Notes: generated by a model from the letters alone, not told the origin. A DNA stretch of 64,000 nt from Chryseobacterium defluvii (GCF_014204415.1 NZ_JACHLE010000004.1:124001-188000); one strand, 5' to 3'. Positions 10,987-20,184 are shown, counted from the stretch's first letter. Numbers and translations: made by a program.

Positions 10987-11586
10987 TTATTCAGCACTTG
11001 GAGTTTCCTCTGTGCTTTCTGCTACAGGAGCTTCAGGAGCCGCTTCAGCAGGAGTTTCTTCTACAGCAGGTGCAGGCGCAGCTTCTTCAGCTTTAGCTTC
11101 TACTGTTTCAGGTTTGTTTTGAAGAGCAGAAACAACTCTCTGGATTGGAGACTGAAGTAATCCGATGATTTCACCGATCATTTCTTCTCTGGACTTGATG
11201 TTTGCCAATGCATCCAGGTTATTGTCACCTACATAGAATGTTTCCTGAAGATAAGCAGATTTCAAAGCCGGCTTCTCTTCTTTCTTTCTGAACCCCTGGA
11301 TTAATTTTGCAGGAGCATTTGCGGTCTCGGAGATCAGGATCGCTGAATTCCCTTTAAAAGTAGGGAACATCTCAGAGTAATCTACTCCTTCGATCTGCTC
11401 CATTGCTTTTTGTAAAAGTGTATTTTTCACCACTTTTACTTTTATATTTTGTTTGAAAGCCTGTCTTCTGAAATCTGAAGATTTAGCAGCATTCAATCCT
11501 TCCAGATCTGCTACATAAACTACTTTTGCATCCTGAAGCAAGTCTTTGATCTCTTGTATTGCTACAACTTTTTGGTCTTTTGTCAT
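10987..11586 (-). CDS. rplJ: 50S ribosomal protein L10 with extended Ala/Glu/Pro tail
   Basis: 199 residues. The L10 core (MTKDQKVVAIQEIKDLLQDA, VVYVADLEGLNAAK, VVKNTLLQKAM) covers about residues 1-160 and ends in the helix that carries L7/L12 dimers. The last 40 or so residues are a low-complexity acidic Ala/Glu/Pro tail not found in typical L10 proteins of about 165 residues. L10 anchors the L7/L12 stalk to 23S rRNA. The gene sits 18 bases after rplA in the L11-L1-L10-L12 unit. Confidence 0.97.
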   Translation of the reverse strand: MTKDQKVVAIQEIKDLLQDAKVVYVADLEGLNAAKSSDFRRQAFKQNIKVKVVKNTLLQKAMEQIEGVDYSEMFPTFKGNSAILISETANAPAKLIQGFRKKEEKPALKSAYLQETFYVGDNNLDALANIKSREEMIGEIIGLLQSPIQRVVSALQNKPETVEAKAEEAAPAPAVEETPAEAAPEAPVAESTEETPSAE

Positions 11587-11604
11587 TGTCTTAAGGATTT
11601 AATA

Positions 11605-12297
11605 TTAGTTAACAGATTTAGTATCAATTGCAATACCCGGGCTCATTGTAGAAGACAAGTAGATGCTTTTCACATAAGTACCCTTAGCAGCGGTCGGCTT
11701 CATTTTGATCAATGTCTGGATAAGCTCCTGAGCATTTTCTTTGATCTTGGCAGCATCGAAAGATACTTTACCGATACCTGCATGGATGATACCATACTTA
11801 TCTACTTTGAAATCAATTTTACCAGACTTCACTTCAGTAACAGCTTTACCAATTTCCATAGTTACTGTTCCTGATTTAGGGTTTGGCATTAAACCTCTTG
11901 GTCCTAAAACTCTACCCAAAGGCCCTAGTTTACCCATTACAGCAGGCATAGTAACGATAACGTCTACATCTGTCCAGCCGTTTTTGATTTTATCTAAATA
12001 TTCGTCAAGACCTACATAGTCTGCACCGGCTTCTTTAGCTTCAGCTTCTTTATCAGGTGTAACAAGAGCTAATACTTTAACATCTTTACCTGTACCATGA
12101 GGAAGAGATACTACCCCTCTTACCATCTGGTTCGCTTTTCTAGGATCTACCCCTAATCTTACAGCGATATCTACAGAAGCATCAAATTTTGTTGTGTTAA
12201 CTTCTTTTACAAGAGCAGAACCTTCTTCAAGGTTATAAATTCTTCCTTTTTCTACTTTGCTTAAAGCTTCCTTTTGCTTTTTAGTTAATTTTGCCAT
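11605..12297 (-). CDS. rplA: 50S ribosomal protein L1
   Basis: 230 residues, the normal length. Typical L1 segments are visible: [36 protein letters not shown], and the signature around [19 protein letters not shown]1 forms the mobile stalk at the E site. In many bacteria it also represses its own mRNA by binding the leader of the L11-L1 operon. A hairpin upstream of rplK could serve that purpose here (inference). It lies 11 bases downstream of rplK. Confidence 0.98.
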   Translation of the reverse strand: MAKLTKKQKEALSKVEKGRIYNLEEGSALVKEVNTTKFDASVDIAVRLGVDPRKANQMVRGVVSLPHGTGKDVKVLALVTPDKEAEAKEAGADYVGLDEYLDKIKNGWTDVDVIVTMPAVMGKLGPLGRVLGPRGLMPNPKSGTVTMEIGKAVTEVKSGKIDFKVDKYGIIHAGIGKVSFDAAKIKENAQELIQTLIKMKPTAAKGTYVKSIYLSSTMSPGIAIDTKSVN

Positions 12298-12308
12298 TTC
12301 AATAAGTT

Positions 12309-12752
12309 TTAAGCGTTAGTTGGTTTAGTTCCTGTTACTCTTAATCCCATAGATCTTGCAGTACCTGCAACCATACTGATTGCTGAATCTAATGTAAAGC
12401 AGTTAAGGTCAGCCATTTTATCTTCTGCGATCTTCTTTACCTGATCCCAAGATACAGAACCTACTTTGTTTCTGTTGGGTTCACCGGAACCTCCTTTGAT
12501 CTTAGCCGCATCCATTAATTGGATCGCTGCAGGTGGAGTTTTAATAACGAATTCAAAAGATTTGTCTTCGTACACTGTAATTACTACAGGTAAAACTTGC
12601 CCTGGCTTGTCCTGAGTTCTTCCGTTAAATTGTTTACAAAACTCCATAATGTTCACACCTGCAGAACCTAAAGCCGGACCTACGGGTGGAGAAGGGTTAG
12701 CTGCGCCACCTTTCACCTGAAGTTTTACCATTTTAAAGACTTTTTTAGCCAT
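12309..12752 (-). CDS. rplK: 50S ribosomal protein L11
   Basis: 147 residues. It has the L11 hallmarks: the N-terminal [20 protein letters not shown] proline-rich switch region and the C-terminal rRNA-binding domain ([19 protein letters not shown] ... AGTARSMGL). It is part of the GTPase-associated centre of the large subunit. It is the first gene of its transcription unit, with its own promoter at 12850-12879. Its usual upstream neighbour nusG is 2.57 kb away. Confidence 0.98.
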   Translation of the reverse strand: MAKKVFKMVKLQVKGGAANPSPPVGPALGSAGVNIMEFCKQFNGRTQDKPGQVLPVVITVYEDKSFEFVIKTPPAAIQLMDAAKIKGGSGEPNRNKVGSVSWDQVKKIAEDKMADLNCFTLDSAISMVAGTARSMGLRVTGTKPTNA

Positions 12753-12804
12753 TTTTTGTTTTTTAAGTTTGAATAATTAATGAGTTTGGAAGCATTTATT
12801 ATTC

Positions 12805-12839
12805 AGTAGGTTACCGTTCTCACCTATGGAAAACCTACT
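12805..12839 (-). promoter_or_regulatory. Candidate structured leader of the rplK operon
   Basis: AGTAGGTT (12832-12839 read on minus) pairs with AACCTACT (12805-12812 region) across an interior mismatch, two GC pairs and a purine-rich loop containing GGTGAGAAC. The hairpin starts just downstream of the promoter, at the 5' end of the mRNA. Operons for L11-L1 are autoregulated by L1 in other bacteria, so a leader site is plausible, but the match to a known L1 site is not established. Confidence 0.4.
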
Positions 12840-12849
12840 TTTCGGATTG

Positions 12850-12879
12850 CAAAAGTATAAATTTTTTTTGAAATAGCAA
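12850..12879 (-). promoter_or_regulatory. Promoter of rplK-rplA-rplJ-rplL
   Basis: TACTTTTG (12850-12857) is preceded by TTG (12877-12879) at a spacing of exactly 19 bases. This is the full flavobacterial TTG-N19-TAnnTTTG consensus. Confidence 0.85.
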
Positions 12880-12935
12880 ACGGAAATTATTGATTTTTAG
12901 AAAGATTAGAAAATATTTTCCATAAAACACATAAC

Positions 12936-13943
12936 TCAATCGTGGAAATCATCTGAATCTTTTTCCGCTTTTCCTTTCACGTATTCGGTTGGGGTAATTC
13001 CTTCTATTTGTTTGAATACTTTATTAAATGTTGACTGATGCTTGAAGCCTGCTGAAGTATACACATATAATAAGGAATGTTTTTCCAACTCATTGTTATC
13101 AATGAGCTCCTTCACCAAACCGATTCGGTACCTGTTAACAAAGGTGGTAAAGCTGGTATTGGCATTAAACCGGACAGATTTTGATATATAGGTTACATTG
13201 GTGTCTAAGGCATTAGCAAGATGTGTTGTTGAAAAGTCCGGCCTTCGGAAAGGTTCGTATTCCTGGAAATAATCCAGAATTTCTCCGTAAAGCTTTTTCA
13301 TCTTTTCATCGTTTTCATTATTCTGCTCATCAGAGAAATCGTATATATGCCTGTCATTTTCTTCCTCATATATAGCCTCTGTACCGGTTATATTCATGGT
13401 ATGGATCTTTCTGCTGAAATAGTTTCCTAATGCGAACAAATAAAGTATTGAAATCAGTGCAAATACGTTAATAAGTACAATTCCATTGGAAGGAAACACA
13501 ACTATATATTTATAAACAGGCAGTTTTTGAATATACCCGGAGCACACAATCGTTAATGCTATCAAAATAAACGTATAAAGGATCCAATAAATAGCAGACC
13601 TTTGCGAATAAATATTCATAGAGAAAAAGGGGATAAGAAAAAACCAGAAAAATGCAATAGGTGTTTTTTCCCAAAAGCATACGGCATACATAAACAGAAA
13701 CAAAGATTTAAAAACTTGGTACAGGTTGATAAAAGGCTCTATCTGCTGAAAAGTAAGTTTCCTTATATATATTAATATAAGTACACCAATGAATGCTGCA
13801 AGCAAATTGTAATAATAGAAAAAGGTCATTTCAAGATACCTGTACAGTGCAGCATGAATAAATAATATACAAGTAACTGATACCATCTGATACATTATAT
13901 ATTTTTTCAAAAGGAAACTCAAAAGCATATTATCGGTTTTCAT
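12936..13943 (-). CDS. Membrane-anchored AraC-family transcriptional regulator
   Basis: 335 residues. The first 180 or so contain about six hydrophobic segments (for example MVSVTCILFIHAALY and LLAAFIGVLILIYI). A short acidic linker follows, then an AraC/XylS-type double helix-turn-helix (about residues 225-325: THLANALDTNVTYISKSVRF, then YTSAGFKHQSTFNKVFKQIEGITPTEY). Such proteins bind DNA while anchored in the inner membrane; the signal and targets are unknown. It lies on the minus strand in a 2.57 kb insertion between nusG and rplK, divergent from the secreted-protein gene at 14169, which may be a target (inference). Confidence 0.85.
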   Translation of the reverse strand: MKTDNMLLSFLLKKYIMYQMVSVTCILFIHAALYRYLEMTFFYYYNLLAAFIGVLILIYIRKLTFQQIEPFINLYQVFKSLFLFMYAVCFWEKTPIAFFWFFLIPFFSMNIYSQRSAIYWILYTFILIALTIVCSGYIQKLPVYKYIVVFPSNGIVLINVFALISILYLFALGNYFSRKIHTMNITGTEAIYEEENDRHIYDFSDEQNNENDEKMKKLYGEILDYFQEYEPFRRPDFSTTHLANALDTNVTYISKSVRFNANTSFTTFVNRYRIGLVKELIDNNELEKHSLLYVYTSAGFKHQSTFNKVFKQIEGITPTEYVKGKAEKDSDDFHD

Positions 13944-14136
13944 TTTTCGGAGACAAAATAACAGATTATTATTTTTTATAGTTCAAAAAAACTTTTCTTT
14001 ATGAAGCAAAATTACTACAATAAAAACACTTTTCAATATCCAACTTAAGTAAAATACTGATTAACAGACTAATAAAAAATTAAACATTATTCAATATTCT
14101 GTTGAACACACAAGCATTTCATATTCCTAAAGCAGA

Positions 14137-14144
14137 TAAATTTG
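14137..14144 (+). promoter_or_regulatory. Candidate -7 element for the 14169 gene
   Basis: TAAATTTG matches TAnnTTTG and lies 24 bases before the ATG. No clear TTG is found at the normal -33 spacing. Confidence 0.55.
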
Positions 14145-14168
14145 TGATCATTAATAAAAAAATGCATT

Positions 14169-15023
14169 ATGAAAAAAAGAACAAGTTTATTTATTGGAAT
14201 GCTTGTATTTTCAAACACTATTGCCCAGGTAGGCATTAACACGCCTACGCCAAATTCTTCTGCTAATCTTCATGTTGCCAATAGCACTACAATAAGAGGA
14301 ACTCTTTTAAACCCAATAACTACAGTACAAAGAAACTCTATTGCTTCTCCAGCAACAGGTCTTATTGTTTATGATACAGACCAAAAATGTTTAATGACCA
14401 ATAATGGCACCCCTTCAGTTCCTAACTGGCAATGCATTGGCGGAAATTCAGGAAATAATGCTGTCTCCTATTCCAAACATTTTCATTATGCATTTCCAGG
14501 CACTATACCCACATCAGCAGGTGATAACTCGGCTCGAAGCGGAACCCTTAGCAATGCATTAACAACAATGTCTAACTGGCTTCAGGCCAATGACCCTTCA
14601 CAGGTAGCCGAGATCCCCATAGTAGACGGGATAAGACTGGACATTGTATTTTACAGCACGTCTACAACCGGAGGCGCTGTATTATACAGGCCCCTCATTG
14701 TTAATACCAATGCGACCTCTAAAAATTTGGTAGGTGTTACCAGAGCAGACATATCCGGATTATATCAATGGCCTATCCCCAACATTTTACCCGGCAATAA
14801 CGGCTATCTCAATATAGATTCAGATATGATCCTGGGCTGGGGAAATCAGGGTTATCTGGAAACCAGTATTTCAACCTTCAGGATTACAGGTGATGACGGA
14901 TCATTATATCGGGCTACTTTTTACGGCTATAGGGATTATATCAACTCTTCTTCTACAGGAAAACACCAGATACATTTAATTTTGGAAAAATTTTCGCCAC
15001 AATCGGGCGGATTACATAATTAA
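14169..15023 (+). CDS. Hypothetical secreted protein starting QVGINTPTP
   Basis: 284 residues. A signal peptide (MKKRTSLFIGMLVFSNTIAQ) leads into VGINTPTPNSSANLHV, the same repeat motif seen in the 508-residue gene at 8307-9833. This is followed by a short conserved-looking stretch (TGLIVYDTDQKCLMTNNGTPSVPNWQCIGG) that is common in flavobacterial fibre-like proteins. The C-terminal 180 residues show no domain I recognise and no T9SS tail. It is the only plus-strand gene within the ribosomal-protein block. Role unknown. Confidence 0.75.
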   Translation: MKKRTSLFIGMLVFSNTIAQVGINTPTPNSSANLHVANSTTIRGTLLNPITTVQRNSIASPATGLIVYDTDQKCLMTNNGTPSVPNWQCIGGNSGNNAVSYSKHFHYAFPGTIPTSAGDNSARSGTLSNALTTMSNWLQANDPSQVAEIPIVDGIRLDIVFYSTSTTGGAVLYRPLIVNTNATSKNLVGVTRADISGLYQWPIPNILPGNNGYLNIDSDMILGWGNQGYLETSISTFRITGDDGSLYRATFYGYRDYINSSSTGKHQIHLILEKFSPQSGGLHN

Positions 15024-15267
15024 AAAACATTCCAAATATATTAGCATTTGTTCTTACCTGATTTCAATATCCGGCATTCAGCAGAAAAAATGATTATCTC
15101 TAACTACATTCTTTTTCGTAATTTATCTTGTATCAACATTGCAGGAGAAGAACTGCTTTTTAGCTTTAATAACTCTCCTTCATACTTCCGGCCATTCAGG
15201 TATTTACTTATTTATGATCCCAAACCAGATCCATTTTTTATAGAATCAAATGCTGTAAAAATATTAT

Positions 15268-15305
15268 AAAAATTAAGACTGCCTTTTTGGGCAGTCTTAA
15301 TTTTT
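15268..15305. terminator. Bidirectional terminator between nusG and the 14169 gene
   Basis: A perfect 16 bp stem (15268-15283 with 15290-15305) has A-rich and T-rich flanks, so it can stop transcription from both sides. A 73-residue frame at 15048-15269 looks like chance and was not called. Confidence 0.9.
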
Positions 15306-15321
15306 ATAATGATAGCAGAGT

Positions 15322-15864
15322 TTATATTTTCTCTACCTGCATATAGCTTAGTTCCATTGGAGTCTTTCTACCGAAGATCAGTACAGAAACCTCAATTTTC
15401 TTTTTATCTTCAAGAATTTTCTCCACTGTTCCGTTGAATCCGTTGAAAGGTCCGTCAATTACTTTAACGTTCTCTCCTACTATGAAAGGAATTTCAACAT
15501 CGGTAGCAAATTCTGAAAGCTCATCCATTCTTCCGAGCATTCTGTTGACTTCAGATTTTCTCATCGGAACAGGATCTCCTCCTTTTGTGAGGCTCAGGAA
15601 GGAAATAACGCCTGGAATATTTTTAATAATATGAGGAATTTCTCCCATCAGATCTGCTTCCACCATCAGATAGCCAGGATAATAAGGTTTCTCTTTAGGA
15701 ACTTTTTTACCGTTTCTAAGCTGAATAACCTTTTCCATTGGAATAACCACCTGAGTAACGTACTGCTCAAATCCTAAACGTTTGATTTCCGTCTCAATGT
15801 AGTTTTTCACTTTATTTTCCTGTCCGCTGATTGCTTTCAGCACATACCATTTCAATTCGCTCAT
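15322..15864 (-). CDS. nusG: Transcription termination/antitermination factor NusG
   Basis: 180 residues. The N-terminal NGN domain is clear (KWYVLKAISGQENKVKNYIE, PYYPGYLMVEADL, VISFLSLTKGGDPVP) and a C-terminal KOW domain follows (about residues 125-165, ENVKVIDGPFNGFNGTVEKI). NusG binds RNA polymerase and couples transcription to translation or Rho. It follows secE by 17 bases. The downstream bidirectional terminator separates it from the ribosomal protein genes that usually follow. Confidence 0.97.
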   Translation of the reverse strand: MSELKWYVLKAISGQENKVKNYIETEIKRLGFEQYVTQVVIPMEKVIQLRNGKKVPKEKPYYPGYLMVEADLMGEIPHIIKNIPGVISFLSLTKGGDPVPMRKSEVNRMLGRMDELSEFATDVEIPFIVGENVKVIDGPFNGFNGTVEKILEDKKKIEVSVLIFGRKTPMELSYMQVEKI

Positions 15865-15881
15865 TATGGGAAAATACTTTT

Positions 15882-16088
15882 TTAGTTGAACACGTTGATT
15901 AGCATTCCTATTATGTTGCTGATTGCTTTAGAAAACAATTCATCAACTCCAAAGGTAAATAACGCCAGAATAACTGTTGCAATAGTTACCACAATAGTAG
16001 AGGACTGTAAGTCGCTCCACTTTGGCCATTCAACTTTATGTCTGAATTCGTTATAAGAACCTTTTAAAAAATCGATAAATGAACTCAT
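15882..16088 (-). CDS. secE: Protein translocase subunit SecE
   Basis: 68 residues with a single transmembrane segment near the C-terminus (about residues 30-60, STIVVTIATVILALFTFGVDELF), preceded by FRHKVEWPKWSDL, the conserved amphipathic SecE region. It clamps SecY in the Sec translocon. It sits between tRNA-Trp and nusG, the standard bacterial arrangement. Confidence 0.95.
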   Translation of the reverse strand: MSSFIDFLKGSYNEFRHKVEWPKWSDLQSSTIVVTIATVILALFTFGVDELFSKAISNIIGMLINVFN

Positions 16089-16100
16089 AATTTATATTTG

Positions 16101-16171
16101 CACGGGCACAAGGATTCGAACCCTGATCAACGGTTTTGGAGACCGGTATCCTACCATTGGACGATGCCCGT
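16101..16171 (-). tRNA. tRNA-Trp (anticodon CCA)
   Basis: 71 bases. The acceptor ACGGGCA pairs with TGCCCGT, the T-loop is TTCGAAT, and the anticodon loop CTCCAAA gives CCA. CCA at the 3' end is not encoded. It lies between tuf and secE, as in many bacteria. Confidence 0.95.
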
Positions 16172-16175
16172 AGAT

Positions 16176-16205
16176 AAAAAGCTCCGCAAGGTTCCTTGCG
16201 GAAGC
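16176..16205 (-). terminator. Terminator-like hairpin between tuf and tRNA-Trp
   Basis: GCTCCGCAAGG (16181-16191) pairs with CCTTGCGGAAGC (16194-16205) with one bulge, and a short T-run follows on the minus strand. It may limit read-through from the highly expressed tuf gene into tRNA-Trp-secE-nusG. Confidence 0.75.
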
Positions 16206-16226
16206 TTATATTATTTTAAGATATTA

Positions 16227-17414
16227 TTAATCTAAGATTTCAGTAACCTGACCAGCACCTACTGTTCTACCTCCTTCTCTGATCGCGAATCTAAGACCGT
16301 CGTTAAGAGCGATTGGTTGTAACAATTCTACAGTGATCGTTAAGTTATCACCAGGCATTACCATTTCTACACCTTCCGGTAAGAAGATCTCACCTGTAAC
16401 GTCAGTAGTTCTTACATAGAACTGAGGACGATATTTGTTGTGGAATGGAGTGTGACGTCCACCTTCTTCTTTAGAAAGGATATAAACCTCAGCTTTGAAT
16501 TTTTTGTGTGGCTTCACTGAATCTTTCTTAGCGATAACCATACCTCTCTTGATGTCAGTTTTTTCAATACCTCTCAACAATAGACCTACGTTATCTCCAG
16601 CTTCACCTCTGTCTAGGATCTTTCTGAACATCTCAACCCCTGTAATAGTAGAAGTTAATTTCTCATCACCCATACCTACGATATCTACAGGATCACCTGT
16701 ATTGATAACACCAGCCTCGATTCTACCTGTTGCTACAGTACCTCTACCTGTAATAGAGAATACATCTTCAATCGGCATCAAGAATGGCTTATCCTGATCT
16801 CTTACCGGCTGCTCGATCCAGCTATCAACTGCATCCATTAATTCTTCTACAGTTTTAACCCACTTCTCATCTCCGTTAAGAGCACCAAGAGCAGATCCCT
16901 GGATTACAGGAGAGTTATCTCCGTCATATTCGTAAGTAGATAATAAATCTCTAAGTTCAAGCTCAACAAGCTCTAATAGCTCAGCATCATCCACCATGTC
17001 AACTTTGTTCATGAAAACAACAATTCTAGGTACATTTACCTGACGGCAAAGTAGGATGTGCTCTCTTGTTTGAGGCATTGGTCCATCAGTTGCAGCACAT
17101 ACTAAGATCGCTCCATCCATTTGAGCAGCACCAGTTACCATGTTCTTTACATAGTCGGCGTGACCTGGACAGTCAACGTGTGCATAGTGACGTTTTTCAG
17201 TTTCGTACTCAATGTGAGCTGTATTAATAGTGATACCTCTTTCTTTTTCTTCTGGAGCAGAGTCAATAGCAGAGAAGTCTTTTTTCTCAGCAAGACCTTT
17301 GTTTGCTAATACACTACTAATAGCTGCAGTAAGTGTAGTTTTACCATGGTCAACGTGACCAATAGTACCAATGTTCAAGTGTGGTTTGTTACGATTAAAC
17401 GTTTCCTTTGCCAT
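16227..17414 (-). CDS. tuf: Elongation factor Tu
   Basis: 395 residues, the usual length. GTPase motifs are visible: G1 GHVDHGKTT, the effector threonine region [11 protein letters not shown]3 DCPGHADY, G4 NKVD and G5 GSALGA. The C-terminal domains end in [17 protein letters not shown]-Tu delivers aminoacyl-tRNA to the ribosome. It heads the tuf-tRNA-Trp-secE-nusG string. A -7 element at 17461-17468 and a 46-base leader precede the ATG. Confidence 0.99.
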   Translation of the reverse strand: MAKETFNRNKPHLNIGTIGHVDHGKTTLTAAISSVLANKGLAEKKDFSAIDSAPEEKERGITINTAHIEYETEKRHYAHVDCPGHADYVKNMVTGAAQMDGAILVCAATDGPMPQTREHILLCRQVNVPRIVVFMNKVDMVDDAELLELVELELRDLLSTYEYDGDNSPVIQGSALGALNGDEKWVKTVEELMDAVDSWIEQPVRDQDKPFLMPIEDVFSITGRGTVATGRIEAGVINTGDPVDIVGMGDEKLTSTITGVEMFRKILDRGEAGDNVGLLLRGIEKTDIKRGMVIAKKDSVKPHKKFKAEVYILSKEEGGRHTPFHNKYRPQFYVRTTDVTGEIFLPEGVEMVMPGDNLTITVELLQPIALNDGLRFAIREGGRTVGAGQVTEILD

Positions 17415-17460
17415 GATTTAAAATTATTTTATTTTATTGTTTATTCAAAATTTCGGTGTG

Positions 17461-17468
17461 CAAATATA
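17461..17468 (-). promoter_or_regulatory. Promoter element of tuf (TATATTTG)
   Basis: TATATTTG on the minus strand, 46 bases before the tuf start. A weaker TAAATTTG lies at 17564-17571 and could be a second promoter. Confidence 0.75.
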
Positions 17469-17782
17469 GCGATTTTTTAAATATCAAAACCTTTTTATCA
17501 AAAAAAGTTTCAACATTTAGGATCCAAAGAATCACAACCTGATATTTCTCAGTATTGAGATTGCAAATTTACATAAATTTCTTGATTGAAAAAAACTTTT
17601 AAGAAAAAGCTTAAGTACAATTTATTCCGACCCGGCAGACATCTTATCCCATTCAGAACACTTATATATTATATTCTGAAAATCAAAATATTACACAAAA
17701 CAAGCAAACAAGATTGTAAAAACTTAAAACATAGACAACTCCCCCGTTACGTCTTCTTTTGCAAAAAAAATCAGCACTACTA
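17469..17782. other. AT-rich intergenic region without a visible gene
   Basis: Apart from the possible second tuf promoter at 17564-17571, I see nothing supported. A plus-strand frame at 17586-17783 is short, basic and has no leader, and is likely chance. Confidence 0.5.
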
Positions 17783-17806
17783 AAAAAGCTTCACCGGTGT
17801 ACTTTT
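17783..17806 (-). terminator. Probable terminator of the histidine kinase gene
   Basis: AAAAAG and CTTTTT flank an inner CACCGGTG region just beyond the stop codon, and T-runs follow on the minus strand. The stem is imperfect. Confidence 0.5.
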
Positions 17807-17811
17807 TACCT

Positions 17812-19176
17812 TTATTTGTTAAAAACCACACTGAATTTATTGATACTCTCCGAAGGGGATGAATAAACAACCTCCGCACCATGATACTCCAAGATCCTTT
17901 TCACGATCCGAAGCCCCAGGCCGGAACCTGAAATATTCTGAGAATTGTTTCCTCTCATAAAAGCATCGAACAATTTAAACCGTTCTTCTTCCGGAATTGT
18001 ATTCCCTTGAGACAGTACATCCACTGTAAGGCTGGTATAGGTTTCCGTAATCATCACATCTACTTCCATATGATCAGAATATACTGCAGCATTTTTGAAC
18101 AGGTTGATAAAAACGATATCCAGCAAAGACTGAATTCCTTTTATCGTTAAATGGGCATTTTCAGAAGTATCTTCAGAGATCAGGAAATCCATGGTAAGGT
18201 TAGGATAGCTTTTTTCTACCGCTTCAAAAGACTCAAAGATCACTTCATCAATTCTCACTTCCTCGTAAATACTCTGAATATTTTCTTTATCAAACTTGGT
18301 CAGAAGCAGTAAAGAATTGGTCAGGTCAGACAGCTGATATACATCCTGCCGAATCTGCTTTAATGAGGATAAGGTTTCCGGGGAATGCTGCCCGAGTTTA
18401 ATCAGGTTCTCCAACTGGAAGGCCATCCTTGTGATAGGTGTCCGTATTTCATGAGAGGCACTTGCCGTAAAATCTTTCTGTGACTGAAAGACATCATTCA
18501 GTCGCACAATCATGGTATTAAAGGATTTTGCCAGAACATTGATCTCATCACCAGACTCTTCAACAGGGATCTGCGTGGTCAGCCTGTGGGCAGTAACCTC
18601 CGAAATCTCTTTATTCAGATCCTCCAGCGGACGAAGGAACCGCCCCATAAAATAATAACTGAAAAAACCGATAAGAAGAGTACTCATTACACATGCGGAA
18701 ATCAAGAGGTATTTCAAATAAGCCAGTTTTGATTTTTCATTGGTGTCAAATGCACTGGTAAGGATATAATAATTTTCTCCGTTAATGGTTCTCAAAGCCG
18801 CATACACTTCAGGCACCGTTTTTTCGGTATATATACTTTTCTTTTCATCCAGTTCCCTGAGCAGGCTTTTATCCCAAGCAACATTCCCGTCTTTTATAGT
18901 GCTGTAGATAAGTTCTTTTTCACTATTAAAAATCAGGATCCTTTCGTTCAAGAGAATGTTATCCGAATTCTCATTAAAAAAGATAGGTGCCTCGCTTTCA
19001 AAGTTTTTGGATTTTGAGATAAAATGAGAAGTAAATTCCAGTCTCTGCCTGAATCTTTCCTTAAACTCCTCTTTTCTGAAATCATTAAAAGACAAATAAA
19101 TAACGCTCATCACAATCCCGAAAAGTAATGAGAATGCGATGCTGATCGTTAATGCTATCTTTCTTTTTAAGGACAT
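17812..19176 (-). CDS. Two-component sensor histidine kinase
   Basis: 454 residues. There are two membrane segments (about residues 8-29 and 156-177) enclosing a periplasmic sensor region, then HAMP (RPLEDLNKEISEVTAHRL). HisKA carries the phospho-accepting His in SASHEIRTPITRMAFQLE (about residue 242). The ATPase domain shows the N-box FINLFKNAAVYS and the G-box SGSGLGLRIVKRI. It phosphorylates the response regulator directly upstream; the two genes abut with no gap. The signal is unknown; the layout resembles CusS/ArlS-type kinases. Confidence 0.93.
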   Translation of the reverse strand: MSLKRKIALTISIAFSLLFGIVMSVIYLSFNDFRKEEFKERFRQRLEFTSHFISKSKNFESEAPIFFNENSDNILLNERILIFNSEKELIYSTIKDGNVAWDKSLLRELDEKKSIYTEKTVPEVYAALRTINGENYYILTSAFDTNEKSKLAYLKYLLISACVMSTLLIGFFSYYFMGRFLRPLEDLNKEISEVTAHRLTTQIPVEESGDEINVLAKSFNTMIVRLNDVFQSQKDFTASASHEIRTPITRMAFQLENLIKLGQHSPETLSSLKQIRQDVYQLSDLTNSLLLLTKFDKENIQSIYEEVRIDEVIFESFEAVEKSYPNLTMDFLISEDTSENAHLTIKGIQSLLDIVFINLFKNAAVYSDHMEVDVMITETYTSLTVDVLSQGNTIPEEERFKLFDAFMRGNNSQNISGSGLGLRIVKRILEYHGAEVVYSSPSESINKFSVVFNK

Positions 19177-19857
19177 TTACAAAGGGCTCAAATAATATCC
19201 AAAACCGGAACGGGTATGGATAAGTTTAACTTTAAAATCTTTGTCGATCTTCTTTCTTAAAAAATTGATGTAGACTTCTACGGTATTGGTGTTCGTATTA
19301 AAGTTATGCTCCCAGACATGTTCTGTAATCTGTTGTTTGGATACTGTTCTCCCCTGCTCTTCTGCCAGGTAGACCAACAACTGAAATTCTTTTAAGGTAA
19401 GAGCGATCTCATTTCCGCCACGGTAAACTTTTTGTTCTGTTTTATTGATGATCAGATCATCTATCCTGATGATATCCTGATCCGGGTGTTCAGAAGGCCC
19501 CTTTCTTCTCATCAAAGAATTGATCCGCAGGATTAGTTCTTCAAATTGGAAAGGCTTCACCAGATAATCATCAGCCAATCTGTTAAAAGCATCTTTTTTA
19601 TCCGAAAGATCACCATAGGCCGAGATAATAACGATAGGAGTATTCTTATCAAAGGAACGGATGGTCTGGCATACATCCAGCCCGTTTATTTTGGGAACAT
19701 TAATATCCAGCAGATACAGATCGTAAGTGCCGTTCCTGATCTGGCGAAGAAAAGTCTCCCCGTCATAAATCCTGTCACAGGTAAAATGATTTGACTCCAA
19801 AAACTTACACAGTTCTGCCGAAAGAATGAGATCATCTTCCAATAAAAGAATATTCAT
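19177..19857 (-). CDS. OmpR-family response regulator
   Basis: 226 residues. The receiver domain has the acidic pair EDD near residue 7, the phospho-acceptor Asp in YLLDINVPKINGLDV (about residue 52) and Lys in DDYLVKPFQFEEL (about residue 101). The C-terminal winged helix is of the OmpR/PhoB type (ALTLKEFQLLVYLAEEQGRTVSKQ, then VEVYINFLRKKID). It is translated just ahead of the kinase gene at 17812-19176, so they form one operon. A degenerate promoter-like TAAATTCG lies upstream at about 19874-19881. Confidence 0.95.
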   Translation of the reverse strand: MNILLLEDDLILSAELCKFLESNHFTCDRIYDGETFLRQIRNGTYDLYLLDINVPKINGLDVCQTIRSFDKNTPIVIISAYGDLSDKKDAFNRLADDYLVKPFQFEELILRINSLMRRKGPSEHPDQDIIRIDDLIINKTEQKVYRGGNEIALTLKEFQLLVYLAEEQGRTVSKQQITEHVWEHNFNTNTNTVEVYINFLRKKIDKDFKVKLIHTRSGFGYYLSPL

Positions 19858-20150
19858 CGAAAAATTATTTTATACGAATTTAGCTAAATTTTATGATTGA
19901 ATGTTTCAGAATACCACACCTAGCTTTAAAATCACATTAAATACCTTCCAGATTTTCAACACTGATGCTTCCTCTATACATTCTTCTTATTTCCTGAAAT
20001 ATGAAGATTATAAAACAGTTAAGAGAAATTATATCATTTTTTTCAAAGACTGAAATATGGTATCTTCAATATGTCCTTAAAATTTCATTAAAATTTAATG
20101 GCAGTTTTTAAATCATTTCTTTGAAAAACCATGACATCAATTTCAGGCAT
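19858..20150. other. Intergenic region without a visible gene
   Basis: AT-rich stretch between the response regulator start and the tRNA cluster terminator. No frame, hairpin or repeat that I can support. Confidence 0.5.
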
Positions 20151-20178
20151 AAAAAAATCCCGAAAAAAATTCGGGATT
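20151..20178 (-). terminator. Terminator after tRNA-Thr(GGT)
   Basis: AATCCCGA (20156-20163) pairs with TCGGGATT (20171-20178) across an A/T loop, with a T-run following on the minus strand. It ends the tRNA cluster. Confidence 0.9.
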
Positions 20179-20184
20179 GAAGAG

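Noticed and set aside
15048..15269. 73-residue plus-strand frame after the 14169 gene
   Set aside because: It runs into the bidirectional terminator and has no recognisable domain or promoter.
16092..16100. TATATTTG-like site on the plus strand before tRNA-Trp
   Set aside because: It points away from the tRNA gene and has no downstream plus-strand gene, so it is likely chance.
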